Assembly: GCA_024196135.1 (NCBI GenBank)
Contig: JAMQCK010000884.1
Location: forward strand, 1-14,416
DNA length: 14,416 nucleotides
DNA from: Pleurotus ostreatus/Saccharomyces cerevisiae fusant
Taxonomy: Eukaryota; Opisthokonta
Reading direction: 5' to 3'
Of this stretch, positions 9,362-14,416 are shown one piece after another (position 1 is the stretch's first letter; every line of letters starts with the position of its first letter). Both the position numbers and the translations under genes were made by a program. The notes under the pieces are model-generated. The model was not told where the DNA came from. It made no database searches and saw only the letters and a program-made list of their open reading frames with translations.

Positions 9362-9670
9362 TGTTGGACTTGGTGTCTACGCGCTCTCTAGCGCCTATGG
9401 TATTTTTCTGTGATTTTGTGGACTTTTTCCCGGTACTGTACGCTTACCTACAGTCTTACTTGTGCGCTCGCGCCTTACTGCCGAGCACCACGTTATTTCT
9501 CGGCATTTTCCGGAGCCTCCTGCCTAGAGCGGCACATCCGAGTCTTTTCTCTTCCTGACTCGTTTGCTGTCGCTCTAGGTGCGTAGTTATGCATTGTATC
9601 TCGCTACTTGTGAATCTGACTCGTTTGCTGTCGCTCTAGTGTGATCACTGGCTCGATTCTACCTCGGACA
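9362..9670 (+). repeat. Solo LTR, family A, copy 1
   Basis: The 309-bp unit begins TGTTGGACTTGG and ends CCTCGGACA, giving the TG...CA ends of an LTR. The flanking 5-mers are GCGCC (9357-9361) and GGGCC (9671-9675), a 4/5 match consistent with a decayed target duplication. It lies in opposite orientation to the adjoining Copia gag, so it is not that element's own LTR. It is very similar to copy 3 and more diverged from copy 2. It has an internal 24-bp direct duplication (9555-9578 and 9616-9639). No internal retroelement genes accompany it. Confidence 0.8.
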
Positions 9671-9701
9671 GGGCCCACCCGGGCAAAGCGTGGGGAAAAG
9701 T

Positions 9702-9763
9702 CAGGTGACCTCAACTCTAGGAAGTTACATAAGCGATTCCTAGAGTTGAGGTCATGTGACCTG
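9702..9763. repeat. Long inverted repeat next to LTR copy 1
   Basis: Bases 9706-9723 and 9737-9754 are exact 18-bp reverse complements around a 13-nt spacer. Complementarity resumes outside (CAGGTGAC on the left, GTGACCTG on the right) after a small offset. This may be a minimal fold-back element or the two merged ends of a deleted inverted-repeat transposon. Confidence 0.75.
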
Positions 9764-9844
9764 CTTGGAGGCAGACTCGCCCTAATGACCACTTCTGACA
9801 CCCAAGTCCTTCACTTAGCGCAGACCGAGCGTGGTTGAAGGTTG

Positions 9845-11299
9845 CTACAATATCTGCAAAAGCATCTTCAGTGAGACAGCTGAGCAGAAATATGTCTTCA
9901 GAGCTAAATCAGCATTGGTTGTCTGGTCCTTGGGGCCTGGTACTGACCTTGCAACGGCTTGGAGCTGGAAGAGCTCATTGAACCATTGGCAATCACAGAG
10001 CTCTCTATTATATGCACATTTGTTAAGAGGAGAGGTGCAGACACAAACAACAGACCACAAGATGATAGTCAAAGACAAGACTAAGTGACAGTGTGATACG
10101 TGACTAGGTAAGTATCCCCTTTTGGACAGTTCAAGCACACCAACTTCAACAGCATTAGCGGGCCAAAAGCTCTTGACAGACATCACAGTATGTACCATCC
10201 AATGCAGAAGCTTACAATAGTTTGTCCTATCTAATTCTGCACCTTCTTGAATGTCTATGTCTTCAGGCCACCCAATGTCCCCCTTGTAGGTGAACCCTTC
10301 CTTGGATAGAAGCTGAGTAATTTGTGAGTGCTGAGTTTTGAGATTCACATACGGACCATACCATCAAGTTGATCACCTTGCAGCACCAAAGATCCTTCTC
10401 TGAAGTTGGCAGCATACACATTTGCAAGCCTGTTCAGTCCACTAGCCTCAGAGCTCAAAAATGGGCCATCACCAAGGACACCAGGGCTGCCAAAGAGCGC
10501 AGTGGTCGTAGGCTCATCCAATTTCTCTACAAGTTGTTGGACTTGGTGTCTACGCGCTCTCTAGCGCCTATGGTATTTTATATGATTTTTACAGACTTTT
10601 TCCGGTACTGTATGCTTACAGTCCTACTTGCACGCTCACGCCTTACTGTGGAGCGCCATGTTATTTCCCGGCATTTTCCAGCCGCTCCTGCCTAGAGCGG
10701 CATATCCGAGTTTTTTCTCTTTCTGACTTGTTTGCTGTTGCTCTAGGTGCGTAGTTATGCGTAGTATCTCGCTACTTGTGCATCTGACTTGTTTGCTATT
10801 GCTCTAGTGTGAGTACTGGCTTGATTCTACCTCAGTCACAATTGACATAGAGTGCTTGCTTTGAGTGACCACCTTGGCATCTTGTTCAGTGTTAGCTAGA
10901 GCTGCATTGGGATCATTGCATACTACACTCTCCAATTAGCTTTGTTCACTGCATGGTTGCGCTCATGTACTCACCCTGGTTGTTTGTCAGTATCAGGCCT
11001 TGCAAATGATTATATTCTGTCAATGTATCATTACATTGATCCCTAAGTTGGTTGTTTAGTAACCCAGACAAATGTGCATCTTCATCACTCACATTATTTG
11101 CTTGAGGCTCCCGTGTTACTATGTCCGAACCTACCCATTTGACACAATATTCAAGCCCGCCCTTTGTCTTCAAAGCCGCTGAGATTTGTTCTGAGAAAAA
11201 ACAATGACCAGCGTACCTTGTTAATCTGATGATCAAGAATTCTTGAAATCTTTGGATGGCTATCTGTTTGCAGTTGAGTATTACAGAAACAGAGGTGCT
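9845..11299 (-). pseudogene. Unidentified intron-containing gene, split by a solo LTR
   Basis: I do not recognise this protein. The first visible exon is open from about 11299 to 10975 (KQIAIQRFQEFLIIRLTRY, then GGLEYCVKWVGSD, then HLSGLLNNQLRDQ). A 52-bp intron follows (10923-10974; GTGAGT donor, CTAAT branch-like site, TGTAG acceptor), then an exon from 10922 (CNDPNAALANTEQDAKVV). That exon is interrupted by LTR copy 2. With LTR and one 5-bp duplication removed the frame runs on into VEKLDEPTTTALFGSPGV and NRLANVYAANFREGSLV. Near 10350 the frame changes (an intron with a GTATG-type donor, or a frameshift), and 10330-9845 continues with LLSKEGFTYKGDIGWPED and LHWMVHTVMSVKSFWPANA. EYCVKWVG resembles the start of a chromodomain (EYLVKWxG), but the rest of that fold is not evident. 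It could be a host gene or part of an undescribed transposon. Confidence 0.45.
10535..10838 (+). repeat. Solo LTR, family A, copy 2
   Basis: The 304-bp unit begins TGTTGGACTTGG and ends CCTCAGTCA. Flanks are CAAGT (10530-10534) and CAATT (10839-10843), a 4/5 target duplication. It carries more substitutions and small deletions than copies 1 and 3, so it is probably older or more mutated. It sits inside an exon of the minus-strand gene at 9845-11299, which keeps frame across the site when the insertion is subtracted. Confidence 0.8.
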
Positions 11300-11537
11300 T
11301 CAGTGATAGTATATACCAGGTGTTGAGCATGCTAGGAAGTGCACCACTCAGCTTACCTGAATATAAGAGAGAGCTTAGCTAGAGGCTATGCGCAGAGTAG
11401 GTTAAAACCTGTTATTACAGGGGCAGAGAAGCCTCCTTATATATGTACAGAAAGGCGACAATGTCATATGTAGTAATAGGTAATAAGTCAAGAGGACTGG
11501 AGACACTGAGTAAAGTGTGCATGTGACAAGTCCAACA
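11300..11537 (-). promoter_or_regulatory. LTR-like promoter block (family B) with TATA box
   Basis: On the minus strand the block starts TGTTGGACTTG at 11537, the same first bases as the family A LTRs, and carries TATATAAGG (11435-11443), a good core promoter match. A CAG|GTAAGC splice donor follows near 11350, which would give a 5' intron ahead of the gene at 9845-11299. It may be an LTR that now serves as that gene's promoter, or the 5' LTR of an element containing it. The inner LTR boundary (a CA end) could not be fixed. Confidence 0.35.
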
Positions 11538-11539
11538 TA

Positions 11540-12776
11540 CACCCCCCCGCGGAAACAATTTGTGGATCCGGGCCAAAGCAATCACGTGCTTGATGCTATG
11601 TGCGCGACAGGCCCGCGGTTCTTCTTAGCTACACCCATGTACACTACACATCTATAACTCCAACGCGACACTACCAGCACTATGACGGTCTGCGAAAGAA
11701 TCAACTTGTGGGCCGGATTGAAGCTGACCCCCACCACGACATTGCCGCTGCCGCATGTGCCGAGGGAATCAGCAAGAGTAGCGCGCGCTACATCTGGAAG
11801 AGGTTCAAGAAATACGGTGATACACATTGGTGGCCTGGCTCCGGACACCCTCCCATCCTCACTCCTCGGGAAAAGTGTCATATCATCCGCGAAGCTTGAC
11901 GTAATCGATGGCAGCCACTTCGAGCAATCAGCAACACTGTCAGTGTCTCCGAGACTACCGTGCGCGCATATCTGGCAAGCAAAGGGTATCATAGGCGCAA
12001 GGCAAAGCACAAGCCTTACCTCACGCTAGCTCACCGGCATGCATGGCTGGATTGGGCCCTGGCAAACCGCCACCGATCACACTGGTGCGGCATCTGCTGG
12101 TCGGACAAAACCTTTGTCAATATCAACCCCCAGAAGCACACTGTTTGGGTCACTCAATGGCCAGACGAGAAGTCCGATTCCGACTGTCTTGTACCCGTGC
12201 TCAAGTCACCGCACATCTCAGTCATGGTCTGGGAATGTATCATGGAAGGTCGGAAGGGGCCTCCTGTCGTTCTCAAGTACCCTGGTAGCCAAGGAGGAGG
12301 CATGACGACAGCACGGTATGTACAACAGGTTCTGGAGGGGGCCTGGTTGCCGTTCTATGAGGAGGTGCGGAAGGAGATGGACTGCAAGGTTATTTTTCAG
12401 CAGGACGGTGCACCTGCTCATTGGGCGAAGGTGACAAAGGCATGGTTCGAGTCACACAAAACCCGCCTTTTCCCACACCCCGCTGACTCCCCCAACATAT
12501 GACCTATTGAGCCTGTATTGGACATCCTCAAGCATGGGTTGTATGTGCTTCCGCAGCTGCCGACTTTGGTGGAGGAGTTGAGAAGAAGATTTTAGAGGTG
12601 TGGAATGGGATCATGGTCGACAAAATTAATCACTTAGCTCTTGGGGGACCTACGAAGTACTAGTTATATATCCATACATTCATTGCTGCTGAACCTCTGA
12701 TGCGCGTGACAGAAACACAAGGGAAAGTGATGTTTGGCGGTCCGGACCGGACCACAATTTTTTTCCGTGGGGGGTG
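11540..12776 (+). mobile_element. Tc1-like DNA transposon, full length with TIRs
   Basis: The 1237-bp element is bounded by TA dinucleotides (11538-11539 and 12777-12778), the Tc1/mariner target duplication. Terminal inverted repeats of about 30 bp are clear: left CACCCCCCCGCGGAAACAAT continues to TTGTGG, and the right end reads the reverse complement of CACCCCCCACGGAAAAAAAT plus TGTGG, followed on both sides by CCGG-rich sequence. Length and layout (one transposase gene) are normal for the superfamily. The transposase is broken, but the ends look recognisable, so it could be mobilised only by an enzyme supplied elsewhere. Confidence 0.9.
11654..12663 (+). pseudogene. Tc1-like transposase, DD34E, inactivated
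   Basis: This transposase cuts at the TIRs and inserts at TA. The N-terminal helix-turn-helix includes GISKSSARYIWKRFKKYG and GSGHPPILTPREK. Catalytic residues: Asp in CWSDKTFVNI (codon 12104), Asp in FQQDGAPAHW (codon 12404), and Glu in PIEPVLDILK (codon 12509). There are exactly 34 codons between the last two, i.e. DD34E, typical of Tc1 rather than mariner. Breaks: no ATG starts the frame (an ATA at 11654-11656 sits where a start is expected); TGA at 11897-11899 after IIREA; TGA at 12500-12502 just before PIEP; and a one-base shift near 12582, after which EVWNGIMVDKINHLALGG reads in the next frame to a TAG at 12661. All the stops fit C:G to T:A changes. Confidence 0.88.
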
Positions 12777-12778
12777 TA

Positions 12779-12842
12779 TGTGTCCATGTGTGTCCATCTG
12801 AGTCATATGATGCGCACGTGGTGCAAACTTGACATGTCGTGA
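12779..12842. other. Short spacer downstream of unidentified gene
   Basis: About 60 bp lie between the stop of the minus-strand fragment at 12843 and the TA flank of the Tc1-like element. It contains repeated TGTGTCCATG-type words and no other feature. Confidence 0.4.
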
Positions 12843-13360
12843 CTAGGCTGAATGTTCAACACCAGGTTCGTCAACCACCATGTCCTCAGACACCTCAGAC
12901 ACCTTTCTTTTTTCCTGCCTTCTTTCCGTGCACTTTGCAATCTCCTGTCTCTTTGCCATCTTCTCAAATGCTCTTCTCATGTTGCGTATCACGCTGACAT
13001 GGCAACTTTTGATAGCCAGCCAGTATACTGCTAGCAGGGACTGTGGTGCTGAAGTCAAGGTTAGATTCCGAGTAATCTACCAATTTAATTGTCATACCCT
13101 TTCCACGCTTTCCTTGATAGCAGCATGAGTCAGCATGAATATCATACATGGCCAACACCATGCTTACCATGTGCATCACTCCTTCTGCCCGCAACCTGTA
13201 TGCTGGCAGGTTCCCTAAAGTGGTTTCCCGCCTTGTTGTAAATATGCACAATCTCAGGGACCACTGCTGCATGCTCTGCCGTGAATAGTGCACAGCGCAA
13301 CATAGCATAATCTCTAGGGGTATTGCATGCAGCATGCACGCAACATCCTTTCCAGCGCAC
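12843..13360 (-). pseudogene. C-terminal fragment of an unidentified gene
   Basis: The product is not recognised. From the edge of LTR copy 3 the minus strand is open (RDYAMLRCALFTAEHAAVVP, IVHIYNKAGNHFREPA, VAGRRSDAHG) and meets a GTAAGC donor at about 13165. A CAAG acceptor about 55 bp later joins in frame to KRGKGMTIKLVDYSESNLDF. The frame then changes near 13040 and continues as NMRRAFEKMAKRQEIAKCTE and a Lys/Glu/Asp-rich tail ending VVDEPGVEHSA before a stop. The tail looks like a coiled coil with an acidic end. It could be the end of the same gene family as 9845-11299, but no shared sequence was found. The 5' part is missing at the LTR. Confidence 0.4.
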
Positions 13361-13670
13361 TGTCCGAGGTAGAATCGAGCCAGTGATCACACTAGAGCGA
13401 CAGCAAACAAGTCAGGAAGTATATTCAGCAGTACAGAACGCATAACTACGCACCTAGAGCGACAGCAAACGAGTCAGGAAGAGAAAAGACTCGGATGTGC
13501 CGCTCTAGGCAGGAGCGGCCGGAAAATGCCGAGAAATAACGTGGCGCTCGGCAGTAAGGCGCGAGCGCACAAGTAAGGCTGTAGGTAAGCGTACAGTACC
13601 GGGAAAAAGTCCGTAAAATCATAGAAAAATACCATAGGCGCTAGAGAGCGCGTAGACACCAAGTCCAACA
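13361..13670 (-). repeat. Solo LTR, family A, copy 3 (inverted)
   Basis: The 310-bp unit on the minus strand begins TGTTGGACTTGG and ends CCTCGGACA, close to identical with copy 1 except for a divergent patch near 13410-13440 and scattered substitutions. Its flanks (CGCAC at 13356-13360 and GGCAA at 13671-13675) do not match well, so it either lost its duplication or marks a rearrangement. It directly truncates the exon of the neighbouring minus-strand fragment. Confidence 0.8.
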
Positions 13671-14064
13671 GGCAACCGGAGGTTGAGTGTCCAGGGGATG
13701 GAACGATACAGCAGCGGTGGTGGCCGACCAATGAGGAGTGGCAGCGCGGTGTAACCCGCTGCAAGCAGCGGTCGCGCATAGCCCTCGGTCGCGCTACGCA
13801 TCGCGTCGACGCATCGACGCCGCACCGGCCGTACCCAGTACCAGCGAGTAGGGGACGTTGGGGCGCGGGCGCGCGAGCGGGCCAGCAGCGTGGGCCAGCA
13901 GAGCGCGTCGGACCGGCGTTTTCGGCCCGGAACCCGCTTTCGCGAGCGGGCGGGCTTTTTCCGCACTCCGCGGGTCATGCGGCACAGCGATCAGCTGCTG
14001 CCGACGACGACGGGAGGCTATTTGGCGATGCCGGCTAGCCCGCGAATGCCACGTCACGTAGCCA
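13671..14064. other. GC-rich non-coding segment with strong hairpin
   Basis: Open frames on both strands are Arg/Ala/Pro-rich and look like products of base composition. The one structured site is 13925-13960: GCCCG, a GAA bulge, CCCGCT, a TTCGCG loop, AGCGGG, CGGGC, then five T. No gene ends visibly just before it. Confidence 0.4.
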
Positions 14065-14098
14065 CCTTATGCTGTAGGCCAGGTTACAGTCAATAACC
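14065..14098 (-). repeat. Possible third hairpin plus CTACAGCAT terminal signature
   Basis: On the minus strand a hairpin GGTTA-loop-TAACC (14082-14098) is followed by TGGCCTACAGCATAAGG. This resembles the two plus-strand signatures in order and spacing, but the palindrome differs and the match is only about 12 bases. It may mark an element end in opposite orientation. Confidence 0.3.
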
Positions 14099-14322
14099 AC
14101 GTGCTTAGACCCCACTCCCGTTTTTCCAGTCTTGAATATTTTCCTTCGCAAAGCACGCCATAAAGCGTAGCCCAAAATGTACTTTAGAATTTGCCTGATA
14201 CACAGAAAAATAAGCAAGGTCAGGATGGGACAGCTATACGAAGGGCAGCGGCATCTTCAGACAAAGTGAATATTCGATCAATTCAACTCCTTTGGACCCC
14301 GTGGGAAAAATCCTATTTGCGA
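14099..14322. other. AT-richer spacer downstream of right-edge gene
   Basis: No gene is seen. Because the minus-strand gene at the right edge stops at 14323, this segment would contain its 3' untranslated region and polyadenylation site. AATAAA-like signals are not clear. Confidence 0.4.
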
Positions 14323-14415
14323 TCACATCTCGTCCTCCGACGAGCTCTCGTCGCTCGATACATCGTCAAAGACCTCCCCATCCTCGTCGGCCGGCTCCCG
14401 CGCCAGCCTCGCGAG
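14323..14415 (-). CDS. Acidic C-terminus of an unidentified protein (partial)
   Basis: The minus strand is open from the window edge to a TGA at 14323-14325 and encodes about 30 residues, ending with EPADEDGEVFDDVSSDESSS and then EDEM. Acidic Ser/Asp/Glu tails of this kind are frequent at the C-termini of nuclear and chromatin-associated proteins, and in some transposase-like proteins. The segment is too short for a family call. The base composition (GC-rich third positions) is coding-like, and the sequence is not low-complexity in other frames. It continues beyond the window. Confidence 0.5.
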   Translation of the reverse strand, partial: LARLAREPADEDGEVFDDVSSDESSSEDEM

Positions 14416-14416
14416 C

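Noticed and set aside
9362..9670. LTR copy 1 as the 5' LTR of the adjacent Copia element
   Set aside because: It has the opposite orientation to gag, has its own near-matching 5-bp flanks, and directly interrupts gag with no leader or primer-binding site.
9604..9838. Two overlapping 65-codon frames on opposite strands
   Set aside because: They run through an LTR end and a palindrome, so both strands read alike; no protein family is evident.
11582..12010. Minus-strand 142-codon frame
   Set aside because: It is antisense to the Tc1-like transposase helix-turn-helix region and has no motifs of its own.
9362..13670. Inversion between LTR copies 1 and 3
   Set aside because: Swapped flanks (GCGCC with GTGCG, GGCCC with GGCAA) match less well than the unswapped pair at copy 1 (GCGCC/GGGCC).
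1..14416. tRNA, rRNA or CRISPR-like arrays
   Set aside because: No cloverleaf-like B-box context, no rRNA-like sequence and no regularly spaced direct repeats were seen on reading both strands.

Overview
This window looks like a repeat-rich, probably heterochromatic stretch of a filamentous basidiomycete genome, most likely an Agaricomycete. The evidence is: short GT-AG introns of about 34-54 bp; a hAT transposase, a Ty1/Copia element and a Tc1-like element side by side; solo LTRs; and no bacterial gene organisation. I see no rRNA, tRNA or CRISPR array and no complete host gene. The species call is inference.

Layout. 1-2460 is GC-rich non-coding DNA with purine- or pyrimidine-skewed tracts, one AT-richer island (about 660-1050), a CCCCCT microsatellite and a perfect 18+2+18 bp fold-back. 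2500-2528 holds a palindrome plus TTACAGCAT signature that recurs at 6067-6096 and, reversed and weaker, at 14065-14098. 3423-5837 (minus) is a hAT transposon whose gene can be followed through eight exons. It has one in-frame TGA and no recognisable C-terminal dimerisation domain. 6098-9361 (minus) is a Copia gag-pol remnant in essentially one frame, broken by four stop codons and one frameshift. It is cut at the 5' side by a solo LTR and at the 3' side, inside the reverse transcriptase, by the second palindrome signature.

9362-13670 is a nest. Three copies of one LTR family (about 304-310 bp) lie at 9362-9670 (+), 10535-10838 (+) and 13361-13670 (-). Between them are two fragments of intron-containing minus-strand genes I cannot name and a complete-length Tc1-like DNA transposon (11540-12776) with TIRs, TA duplications and a DD34E triad. 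The Tc1-like element sits right at the end of a second LTR-like promoter block. The middle solo LTR splits an exon; removing it and one target duplication restores a continuous reading frame.

13671-14322 is GC-rich, then AT-richer, non-coding DNA with a terminator-like hairpin. The right edge carries the acidic C-terminus of an unidentified minus-strand gene.

Together these are not a working pathway but a layered record of insertions followed by decay. Most premature stops and other losses fit C:G to T:A transitions, as expected from cytosine methylation and deamination or a RIP-like process. The best candidates for something undescribed are the palindrome plus TTACAGCAT terminal signature and the unnamed gene family inside the nest.
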